From Aquella oligotrophica (GTDB taxonomy: Bacteria > Pseudomonadota > Gammaproteobacteria > Burkholderiales > UBA11063): a stretch of DNA of 64,000 nucleotides. The notes below the pieces were generated by a model. The model worked only from the letters and a program-made list of their open reading frames with translations, was not told the origin of the DNA and made no database searches. A program made the translations under genes and the position numbers. The stretch is from positions 2,666,001-2,730,000 of the forward strand of contig NZ_CP024847.1 in the NCBI RefSeq assembly GCF_002892535.1, read 5' to 3'. How positions within the stretch are numbered: the stretch's first letter is position 1; every line of letters starts with the position of its first letter. Shown in pieces: positions 25,500 through 32,381 of this stretch.

Positions 25500-26170
25500 C
25501 AATCATTAACCACCTTATAATTTGCTGCATATTTGGTCGCAATTGCTGACCATAGTTTCACCTGATTAACAAAATCCTCTTGACTACGGACATCTTTTTG
25601 TAGCTTTTCTTCATTTATAGTTATTATGCTGGAACCTAATAACTCTCCACTAATACTATCTGTAATCTCAGCACTAATTTCTAGTACTGAATTTTGCTCA
25701 GGCTCCCCAGAAAGTAGCTGACTCACCGGAATCAATTTAACCGGAGTATAGCCATCAGATGCATCGACAAGTTTAGCCCCAGTTACTGTTATCTTCAATG
25801 AGGTTGCATTAGTTGCAGGCTTACTAACTACCGTTAAATAGTCTTTTAATAAATTAACCAGATATTGTTGTAGCTCAATGCGACTATTAGTATCAAAATA
25901 CATTTCAATCTGTGTCTGACTAGATTCACCACCGTAAAATACAACAGGATTAATAAGTGTATTTGTATATTTACCTTTGGTCCATGTCGGATTATTATAA
26001 CTAAAAATTCTTACGCCCGGAGATAATCGATTATTTACCTCAGTAAGATCACCATATGATTTAGCATAGCTTGAGTCTAGGTTATTAGAAATAGGCTGGG
26101 TATTAGTTGCACAAGCCGTAAAAAGAAAAACTGCCGTTCCTAAAGATATAAATAATTTTTGCATATGCAT
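25499..26170 (-). CDS. DUF3313-like lipoprotein (second copy)
   Basis: A 223-residue lipoprotein with lipobox FTAC (Cys about residue 19). Mature features match the upstream neighbour: YGDLTEVNNRLSPGVRIFSYNNP near 40-58, a central YxNTLINPVVFYGG strand, then ADVxVTGAKLVDASDGYTPVKLIP-like and a SGELLGSSIITINEE segment. The layout fits DUF3313, a family of outer-membrane-anchored lipoproteins without known function. It is a paralogue of the gene at 26176, five bases upstream, and is coupled to the rhodanese gene downstream. Family assignment rests on motifs recalled, not on a search. Confidence 0.75.
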   Translation of the reverse strand: MHMQKLFISLGTAVFLFTACATNTQPISNNLDSSYAKSYGDLTEVNNRLSPGVRIFSYNNPTWTKGKYTNTLINPVVFYGGESSQTQIEMYFDTNSRIELQQYLVNLLKDYLTVVSKPATNATSLKITVTGAKLVDASDGYTPVKLIPVSQLLSGEPEQNSVLEISAEITDSISGELLGSSIITINEEKLQKDVRSQEDFVNQVKLWSAIATKYAANYKVVND

Positions 26171-26175
26171 ATTTT

Positions 26176-26856
26176 TTAATTACTTTCATGAAAGTTCTTT
26201 AGTGCCTGACTTATCCATGGAGTCAATGCACTTTCAAATTCGGCAACACTATCTGCCTTATCCTTAAATTTTACCGCTGGCACAGATACGAATGAAGCGC
26301 CGACCAATAAACCAGACTGGGTATCGATAGCACGCCCACCGATCTCAAGCACAAGCAAACTATCATCTCCAGACTCAATCGGAATCCGTCCAGTGATTCG
26401 TCCCATAACCGAAGTTACCGAAGTAAGCTTCCTTAATTTCCACGTAACAGGATCAACTTCAGCGCCAGCAACGATAATATCTAATGCAGAAACAGATGAA
26501 CCAGAATTATTCACAACCGTATAGCCATTTTGCTTGATAAAAGCTTTTGTGTAGTCTTGCAAATATTTCTGTCCATTAGCTATTACTTCAGGTGAAATAC
26601 TATTTTCATCAGGATTACTAACAATTACAGCAGGTCTAACGATTACAGACTTATACTGATGACTCGCAAATTTTGGATTTATATAACGCCATGCCTTGAC
26701 CCCTGATTCACTTGGATAAGGTTTTAACAAATTATAGCTTTCAAGAAACCCGGGAGACTCGTCATCGGAAGGGGCTTTACTAGTTGATGACATAAATGCA
26801 CAACTGGCAAGTAAAATTGATGTAGCTAATACCAATACCGCACATTTTTTTGGCAT
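26176..26856 (-). CDS. DUF3313-like lipoprotein (first copy)
   Basis: A 226-residue lipoprotein with lipobox LASC (Cys19). The mature part starts with PGFLESYNLLKPYPSESG and AWRYINPKF, the usual DUF3313 opening, followed by YKSVIVRPAVIV, LDIIVAGAEVDPVTWKLRKL and DTQSGLLVGASFVSV. A strong GGAGGG site precedes the ATG at 26856. It is the first gene of a three-gene operon (two lipoproteins and a rhodanese). It is anchored in the outer membrane by inference; function is unknown. Confidence 0.8.
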   Translation of the reverse strand: MPKKCAVLVLATSILLASCAFMSSTSKAPSDDESPGFLESYNLLKPYPSESGVKAWRYINPKFASHQYKSVIVRPAVIVSNPDENSISPEVIANGQKYLQDYTKAFIKQNGYTVVNNSGSSVSALDIIVAGAEVDPVTWKLRKLTSVTSVMGRITGRIPIESGDDSLLVLEIGGRAIDTQSGLLVGASFVSVPAVKFKDKADSVAEFESALTPWISQALKNFHESN

Positions 26857-27112
26857 ATTAATTTCCCTCCTAGATGGCTGTTTATTAAGTCTTGCGCTGG
26901 TAAATCAGACACTAGTATCAGATTTTTTAAATATTTATTTAGAGCATTAAGATATATTAGCCTAAATTATACATTTAAATAGAAGCAAATACCCCCAAAT
27001 TTGCCTGATTCATACACGAAAATTGATTTAATTTATAAATCAGTATAATATCAGCCCTAATTAGTAGTAAAATTGATACTTATTATATCAATACACACAG
27101 GGAAATAAGCAT

Positions 27113-28123
27113 ATGATTATAGTTGTAACTGGAGCGGCTGGTTTTATTGGTGCGAACATAGTCAAAGAATTAAATGCCCGCGGGCACTTCGATATTATTG
27201 CCGTAGATAATCTGACCAATGGCAATAAAGCCAGAAATCTTGCCGATCTAGACATTCTCGATTATATCGATAAGGAAGACTTTATCCAGTCTATCGTTGC
27301 CGGTGAATACGACAATCAGGTTGACTACATTTTTCATCAAGGCGCATGCTCGGCTACAGTAGAAGCTGATGGACGCTATATCATGAAAAATAATTATGAA
27401 TACTCTTGTCTTTTACTAGAGTATGCCCAAAAAAATGAAGTGCCAATGATTTATGCATCTTCGGCTGCAACATACGGAGCAAGCAGTAAATTTGTCGAAG
27501 ACCGTGAGAATGAAATTCCATTAAATGTCTATGGCTATTCAAAACTATTATTCGATCAAACCGTGCGCCGCTATTTTGAAGGTGGTTTAAAAGCTCCGGT
27601 AGTTGGGTTAAAATATTTTAACGTCTATGGACACCGTGAATTTCACAAAGGTAGAATGGCATCAGTTGTATTACATAACTTCCGTCAATATCAGGAATTT
27701 GGCGGGGTTAAGCTTTTCGAAGGTTGTCAGGGCTACGGGAATGGGGAACAATCACGTGATTTTATATCGATTGAAGATGTAGTCAATGTAAACATGCATT
27801 TCTTTACCAACCATATCCAAAACCCGCATGAAGTATCTGGAATCTTTAACTGCGGAACTGGGCAGGCACGTAGCTTTAATGATCTGGCAATGGCAACGAT
27901 TAATGCTTGCCGTAAAGCCGAAGGTAAGCCAGCCATTGATCTCGCTACAGCAGTAACGCAAGGTATTTTGGAATATATTCCATTCCCCGGTGATCTGGCG
28001 GGTAAATATCAATGCTTTACCCAAGCAGACAATACGCGCCTGATCAATGACGGGTTATATAAAACACCATTTCTGACGCTGGAACAAGGTGTTGAAAACT
28101 ATGTAAATCAGCTACTCGCATAA
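27113..28123 (+). CDS. hldD: ADP-L-glycero-D-manno-heptose 6-epimerase HldD
   Basis: HldD (RfaD) is the last enzyme of ADP-heptose synthesis for the LPS inner core. The 336-residue protein is a short-chain dehydrogenase-type epimerase: Rossmann motif TGAAGFIGANIV near residue 7, HQGACSAT near 77, and the catalytic Tyr-x-x-x-Lys in VYGYSKLLFD near 140-147. GHREFHKGRMASVV and GEQSRDFI are typical of HldD. The ATG at 27113 follows GGAAATAAG. It stands alone; a GT9 enzyme that could use ADP-heptose lies at 19.7 kb. A TATAAT box at 27044 is a possible promoter, but its -35 spacing is poor. Confidence 0.97.
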   Translation: MIIVVTGAAGFIGANIVKELNARGHFDIIAVDNLTNGNKARNLADLDILDYIDKEDFIQSIVAGEYDNQVDYIFHQGACSATVEADGRYIMKNNYEYSCLLLEYAQKNEVPMIYASSAATYGASSKFVEDRENEIPLNVYGYSKLLFDQTVRRYFEGGLKAPVVGLKYFNVYGHREFHKGRMASVVLHNFRQYQEFGGVKLFEGCQGYGNGEQSRDFISIEDVVNVNMHFFTNHIQNPHEVSGIFNCGTGQARSFNDLAMATINACRKAEGKPAIDLATAVTQGILEYIPFPGDLAGKYQCFTQADNTRLINDGLYKTPFLTLEQGVENYVNQLLA

Positions 28124-28124
28124 C

Positions 28125-28155
28125 AAATAAACCCGGTATCATACCGGGTTTATTT
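28125..28155 (+). terminator. Bidirectional terminator between hldD and rnfB
   Basis: Arms 28125-28139 and 28141-28155 are perfect complements (15 pairs on paper), GC core, with a T-rich tail on the plus strand. It ends hldD and overlaps the last codons of the convergent rnfB gene. Confidence 0.9.
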
Positions 28156-28782
28156 TTGAGTACTTTTAGCCTTAGCCATAATCTGAGCAATTAAATCTGC
28201 CCTTGAGTTTTCCTCTTTAGCAGAATTATCATCTGGCGCTGCCCTAACCTTTTTTAGTAACTGTGTCTGCATAGCAAGGCGTGCATCTCTTGCTTTTTGT
28301 TCATTCTCACGGCGGAATTGATGCTGTTCAAAGCGAAACTGTGCACGATTTCTTCGTTCCGTACTCCAGACTTGATCCGGGTCAGGCACTACTTTGATAC
28401 AATCTACTGGACAAGCAGGAATACACAAATCACAACCAGTACATTCACTAGCAATAACCGTATGCATCATCTTATTTGCCCCAATGATCGCATCAACAGG
28501 ACAAGCTTTTATACATAAAGTACAACCGATACATGTTTCTTCTTCAATTATTGCTAATCGCCGCGGCTCAATTTTGCCATTCTCTGGATTTAGTGGTTTT
28601 ACTTCTTTATCCAGCAAATTCGCTAATAAAGTAATTCCCTCATTACCACCGGGCGGGCACTGATTGATATCTGCTTTCTCCTCGGCAATTGCAGTTGCAT
28701 AATCTCGGCAAGAAGGATAACCACATCTGGTGCACTGAGTTTGCGGCAAAATATCATTAATCTTGGCGGCTAAATCACTCAT
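28150..28782 (-). CDS. rnfB: RnfB/RsxB-type ferredoxin, soluble short form
   Basis: A 210-residue iron-sulfur protein. The N-terminus is directly the Fe4 domain ([16 protein letters not shown] near 14-29, CPPGG near 41), without the membrane helix of canonical RnfB. Two CX2CX2CX3CP [4Fe-4S] motifs follow: [12 protein letters not shown] (about 83-94) and [12 protein letters not shown] (about 112-124). The C-terminal 70 residues are charged and helical. No other rnf genes are near. In betaproteobacteria such stand-alone proteins are usually annotated RsxB/RnfB, but they may be electron carriers of other pathways. It overlaps the DUF2863-like gene by eight bases. Confidence 0.85.
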   Translation of the reverse strand: MSDLAAKINDILPQTQCTRCGYPSCRDYATAIAEEKADINQCPPGGNEGITLLANLLDKEVKPLNPENGKIEPRRLAIIEEETCIGCTLCIKACPVDAIIGANKMMHTVIASECTGCDLCIPACPVDCIKVVPDPDQVWSTERRNRAQFRFEQHQFRRENEQKARDARLAMQTQLLKKVRAAPDDNSAKEENSRADLIAQIMAKAKSTQK

Positions 28783-29740
28783 AACTCACTGCCAGCTGCA
28801 TATCAACAAATAAGCCGTTAAGGATGCTACAAACCAACTCAAAGTCATCACGACGCTCCAGATGCCAGCTAAGAATTTCTACTGGTTTCATACTTAAATT
28901 ATCCCACAGCTCAACTTTAATCGTCTCATCAACTGTTTTCAAGCGAACTTCGGGGTTTTTACCATTTTGGCGCATTTGACGTACTTGATTACTAAGGCGC
29001 AGCGAGATATGAATTTCCTTACGGTAACGTTCACCCAAATGAGCCGCTTCAGAAAGATTACATAGTGGAAATGGTATTGGGAATATAGTAGCCCCGTCTG
29101 TTTTTAAGCTATCAGTAATAAACTGCATTAATTCAAGCCCAAGGGTATCAAATTTGCGTTTATCAAAAGAACCAGTCTCAACTATATCCGCGCCACCAAC
29201 GATATAACGCAAATATACATTTTCGCCTAAATTTTCAATATCACTAACCGACTTATCAAATAAATCAATCTTAGCATGCGAATGCTGCTGTTTATATAAA
29301 TATGATGGTTTTAGTCTGACAACATCATCAAGCTGATAAAGTGTGTCAGATACGAAAGGATTCTGATCTTTGCTCAAAATCCCTTTGGCTAGTAATAACT
29401 GATTTAAAGCCTCACCATTAAGAATAGTTTTAACCGTAGCTTTGCTACCACTACCAACAACTAGAATTACAGGAATGCTAAAAAATCGGGTTTTACCACT
29501 ATTAATAGCACATTGCAAAGCATCCCAAATATAATCGGAAATTTCGCGATTCGGAGCCAAATTATAAGCGACACTCAAAAATTCATCCTGCTCACGTTTT
29601 AATAAGTCTTCAATCAACGCAACCATCAGTGAACTATCACTATTGTTATCTACCAAGTCGGCCTGTGCCTGACTTATCAGCATATTTGAATCGGGAAAAA
29701 TATTACTATACTGACGGGGATCACTCAAATTTAACGTCAT
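28775..29740 (-). CDS. DUF2863-like protein
   Basis: A 321-residue cytoplasmic protein without signal peptide or membrane helix. It resembles the betaproteobacterial DUF2863 group in length and motifs ([10 protein letters not shown] near 90, YLRYIVGGA near 178, and a C-terminal [16 protein letters not shown] segment). The assignment is from memory of the family, not from a search. It is translationally coupled to the RnfB-like ferredoxin downstream (eight-base overlap), which hints at a shared role that is not known. Confidence 0.6.
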   Translation of the reverse strand: MTLNLSDPRQYSNIFPDSNMLISQAQADLVDNNSDSSLMVALIEDLLKREQDEFLSVAYNLAPNREISDYIWDALQCAINSGKTRFFSIPVILVVGSGSKATVKTILNGEALNQLLLAKGILSKDQNPFVSDTLYQLDDVVRLKPSYLYKQQHSHAKIDLFDKSVSDIENLGENVYLRYIVGGADIVETGSFDKRKFDTLGLELMQFITDSLKTDGATIFPIPFPLCNLSEAAHLGERYRKEIHISLRLSNQVRQMRQNGKNPEVRLKTVDETIKVELWDNLSMKPVEILSWHLERRDDFELVCSILNGLFVDMQLAVSYE

Positions 29741-29770
29741 AAACTAACCTAATAAAATTCTGTTTAAAAA

Positions 29771-29799
29771 TTGATATTGCACGAATCATCAAACATAAT
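29771..29799 (+). promoter_or_regulatory. Putative sigma-70 promoter of zapE
   Basis: TTGATA (29771-29776) and CATAAT (29794-29799) are separated by 17 bases, placing the start of transcription near 29806, about 38 bases before the zapE ATG. Confidence 0.6.
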
Positions 29800-29843
29800 T
29801 TACAATTAACAACTTTAACTTTCAATAATTACAGATATTTCGT

Positions 29844-30920
29844 ATGCAAAAGCTAACTTCATGGTACCAAAAGCAAACAGACAGTAAAGAATTAAACTAT
29901 GATCAGGCACAGTATAACCTGATTAAAGAACTAGATAAATTCTTGTCCAATTTTGCGAGCCTCAATTTTATCACGCGACTATTTAGAAATGACCACAAAT
30001 TAGGATATTATATTTATGGTGGAGTTGGACGCGGTAAATCAATGATAATGAATGCAATGTTTGACCATACCAATACCACCCGAAAAACCCGCAAACACTT
30101 TCACGAATTCATGCAGGATATTCATAGCCAGTTAGCAAATTTATCAAACGTCGATGATCCACTTGCCATTATTGCCAAAAAGCTGAAATCTGATTATGAT
30201 ATTATCTATCTAGATGAAATGCATGTTAGTGATATTGCCACTGCCATGATTATGAAACGATTGCTAGAAAGCATATTTGCCAATAAAATCTATATAGTTA
30301 CTTCGTCAAATTATCACCCCGACGGACTCTGGCCAAATGGGCTAATGCGCGAACGTTTTTTACCCGCGATTGAAGTCCTAAAAGAATGTCTCACTATACG
30401 CAGTCTTGATGCCGAACAGGATTATCGCTTATTTAATGATTCGGTAAATCAACTATTTATCATGAACGATACTGAGGCAGTAAATAAACTAGACAAGATT
30501 TTCCTGAGAATAAACAATAATAAACAAAGTACCACCGCTGGTAGTATTGAAATCTGTAAGCGCAATATTCGCTATATCAAACAGGGACACGACATCATCT
30601 GGTTTGACTTTAATGTTATCTGTGGTGACATGCGTAGCCAGCTAGATTATCTGGAGCTGATAAAAAAATTCCAGTGGTTTATTATCAGTGATATTAGCCT
30701 ACTAACTACCGACAAAAAAGATGTTGCGCGCCGATTTACTTGGCTTATTGATATCCTTTATGACAGCAACCGTAAACTTGCCATCTCAAGCTCTGTTCCA
30801 TTTAAAGATATTTATAGTCGCGGTGATTTCGCCAATGAGTTTGAGCGAACCATCAGTAGGCTTGAAGAGATGCAAACGCAAGAATATTTAGAAAAGAACT
30901 TGACAGATAAAGCCCCATAA
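29844..30920 (+). CDS. zapE: Cell division ATPase ZapE (AFG1-like)
   Basis: A 358-residue AFG1/LACE1-type AAA+ ATPase. Walker A is YIYGGVGRGKSMIMN (near residue 58), the Walker B-type strand IIYLDEMHVSDIATAM (near 120), and the sensor region TSSNYHPDGLWPNGLMRERF (near 153-172) is a hallmark of ZapE. ZapE acts with the FtsZ ring in E. coli, especially under low oxygen or high temperature. Its own promoter lies upstream. A second promoter for the tRNA genes sits in its last codons. Confidence 0.94.
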   Translation: MQKLTSWYQKQTDSKELNYDQAQYNLIKELDKFLSNFASLNFITRLFRNDHKLGYYIYGGVGRGKSMIMNAMFDHTNTTRKTRKHFHEFMQDIHSQLANLSNVDDPLAIIAKKLKSDYDIIYLDEMHVSDIATAMIMKRLLESIFANKIYIVTSSNYHPDGLWPNGLMRERFLPAIEVLKECLTIRSLDAEQDYRLFNDSVNQLFIMNDTEAVNKLDKIFLRINNNKQSTTAGSIEICKRNIRYIKQGHDIIWFDFNVICGDMRSQLDYLELIKKFQWFIISDISLLTTDKKDVARRFTWLIDILYDSNRKLAISSSVPFKDIYSRGDFANEFERTISRLEEMQTQEYLEKNLTDKAP

Positions 30921-30929
30921 CCGTATAAT
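30900..30929 (+). promoter_or_regulatory. Consensus promoter of the tRNA cluster
   Basis: TTGACA (30900-30905) and TATAAT (30924-30929), both perfect sigma-70 hexamers, are spaced by 18 bases. A GC-rich discriminator follows. The promoter lies across the zapE stop and should start transcripts near 30936, 25 bases before tRNA-Pro. Confidence 0.85.
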
Positions 30930-30960
30930 ACCGCTCTCTTAGTTAGAAATTATGGTCATT

Positions 30961-31038
30961 CGGGGCGTAGCGCAGTCTGGTTAGCGCACTTGTTTTGGGA
31001 ACAAGGGGTCGTGAGTTCGAATCCCACCGCCCCGACCA
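30961..31038 (+). tRNA. tRNA-Pro (anticodon UGG)
   Basis: Acceptor arms CGGGGCG (30961-30967) and CGCCCCG (31028-31034) pair fully, CCA is encoded at 31036-31038. The anticodon stem CTTGT/ACAAG holds the loop TTTGGGA with anticodon TGG. The T-arm GTGAGTTCGAATCCCAC is standard. Confidence 0.97.
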
Positions 31039-31084
31039 TCTATCAAAATCACCGTATAATTTCGTGGTTGACGAGAGTGATTTT

Positions 31085-31161
31085 GCGCTCGTAGCTCAAC
31101 CGGATAGAGCACCGCCCTTCTAAGGCGGGGGTTACAGGTTCGACTCCTGTCGGGCGCGCCA
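31085..31161 (+). tRNA. tRNA-Arg (anticodon UCU)
   Basis: Acceptor GCGCTCG pairs with CGGGCGC (one G-U), CCA is encoded at 31159-31161. The anticodon stem CCGCC/GGCGG holds CTTCTAA with anticodon TCT. The T-arm ACAGGTTCGACTCCTGT is intact. Confidence 0.97.
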
Positions 31162-31191
31162 TTCAAAGTATAACTATTTTAGCTATCCAAT

Positions 31192-31268
31192 GGTGGATAT
31201 AGCTCAGTTGGTAGAGCCCCGGATTGTGATTCCGGTTGTCGTCGGTTCGAGCCCGATTATCCACCCCA
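31192..31268 (+). tRNA. tRNA-His (anticodon GUG)
   Basis: The extra 5' G (G-1 at 31192) faces C at 31265, the tRNA-His hallmark. Acceptor GTGGATA pairs with TATCCAC, CCA follows at 31266-31268. The anticodon stem CCGGA/TCCGG holds TTGTGAT with anticodon GTG. Confidence 0.97.
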
Positions 31269-31421
31269 TTCTTACCCAATTATTTTATCTTCATATTAAT
31301 TACTTCATATATAATAAACATCATCTTTCCAAATAAGCCTTGTATTTTATAGCATCTTTGCAGTGCATCAAAATCATTTACAAATTTATGCAATAATAGT
31401 TACCGCACGAAAATAAATCTA

Positions 31422-31583
31422 AGAGCCTGTTTGCTAAGTCTAATGCAAGCAAGAAATCATGATAAATGCAATAAAAAATTATTAAATTTGAGGCGAATAG
31501 TTATTCTATTTAACGAGAATTTTATAAATTTTTAGCCATTTGGTCATATTTCGTAGCTCATTGGGACTTAGTAAACAGGCTCT
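31422..31583. mobile_element. MITE-like element with 19-bp terminal inverted repeats
   Basis: Left end AGAGCCTGTTTGCTAAGTC (31422-31440) and right end GACTTAGTAAACAGGCTCT (31565-31583) are inverted copies with one mismatch in 19. The 162-bp element has no gene and an AT-rich core. A nine-base direct repeat TCTAATGCA occurs at 31439-31447 inside the left end and at 31581-31589 across the right end; a clean target duplication is not evident. It lies downstream of tRNA-His, upstream of the small gene at 31621. The parent transposase is not in the window. Confidence 0.72.
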
Positions 31584-31620
31584 AATGCATATACAAATGA
31601 ATTTTAGCTATGGAGTTTTT

Positions 31621-31830
31621 ATGAATAAGCGTACTACATCACCACAAACGGTAGAACTATCACCACTGGATGCCTATATTTCAAATGAAGGTATATCTCA
31701 TATCCATCAGGATCTGATGCGAAAACTAAGCGTTACTTTTATCAATAAGAGCAAGGAACCGACATCGGTAACTCTAGCAAAGATAAAGTCTTCAACCAGA
31801 AAACGAAATCGTAAATCAGAAATACAGTAA
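31621..31830 (+). CDS. Small hypothetical protein
   Basis: A 69-residue protein, basic and low in hydrophobic residues at its C-terminus (STRKRNRKSEIQ). The ATG at 31621 has GGAG eight bases upstream. A longer frame that reaches back to 31540 would start inside the MITE-like element and is rejected. It lies 38 bases before another small gene with a strong ribosome binding site, so both could be one unit. I do not recognise a family. Confidence 0.5.
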   Translation: MNKRTTSPQTVELSPLDAYISNEGISHIHQDLMRKLSVTFINKSKEPTSVTLAKIKSSTRKRNRKSEIQ

Positions 31831-31868
31831 AGAATATTAAGCTTTAGTTGAAAGGAAGGAGTTTACAA

Positions 31869-32261
31869 ATGACTTTCAAAATAGCTGGCTCTTTAGTCTT
31901 TGAGTTAAAAAGACAAAATACCAACAATCTGGATAGTATCATATTAACCGAAAGGAATATGACCATGCCACTATTCATGACAAAAATAACAAACATCAAT
32001 ACCAATAATGAGGGACTTCTTCAAGCAGAATTTGATATTAAACAACAAAATATGATAATGGATACTGGGCACTATTGCCTAAATCTTATTCCCGATGGAA
32101 GTACTTATCGCAAAATATCATTGCTAAGAGAAACTTCACATAACTTCGAACAGGTACTAGATGTTCCAGTCCATTCAATTATCGAAAACAATGAAGATAA
32201 AATTATAATAGGTTTTATTGTCAATAAATATAACCAACCCATTAATAGAATACAACATTAA
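31869..32261 (+). CDS. Hypothetical protein
   Basis: A 130-residue protein without signal peptide, mixed alpha/beta by eye, with runs such as LLQAEFDIKQQN and IIENNEDKIIIGFIVNKYNQ. The ATG at 31869 has a strong AAGGAAGGAG site eight bases upstream, which decides the start over a TTG at 31848. A strong hairpin follows the stop. Family and function are not recognised. The very good translation signals suggest a real, well-expressed gene. Confidence 0.6.
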   Translation: MTFKIAGSLVFELKRQNTNNLDSIILTERNMTMPLFMTKITNINTNNEGLLQAEFDIKQQNMIMDTGHYCLNLIPDGSTYRKISLLRETSHNFEQVLDVPVHSIIENNEDKIIIGFIVNKYNQPINRIQH

Positions 32262-32267
32262 CCGAAT

Positions 32268-32299
32268 AGGTGCTATTTCATAATAATGAGATAGCACCT
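32268..32299 (+). terminator. Hairpin terminator after the hypothetical gene pair
   Basis: Fourteen-base arms 32268-32281 and 32286-32299 pair throughout with one G-U and a four-base loop AATA. It lies six bases past the stop at 32261. No long T run follows, so it may also protect the 3' end. Confidence 0.65.
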
Positions 32300-32381
32300 A
32301 CTTGCAATATCGTTCTAAAATAATCTTAACCCATAATTATCCCATTCTAATTCAAGAAGGCTCCTTATTTAAAGCCGTGGA

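Noticed and set aside
31540-31620. Longer start for the small gene at 31621
   Set aside because: It would begin inside the MITE-like element; the ATG at 31621 has GGAG at proper spacing.
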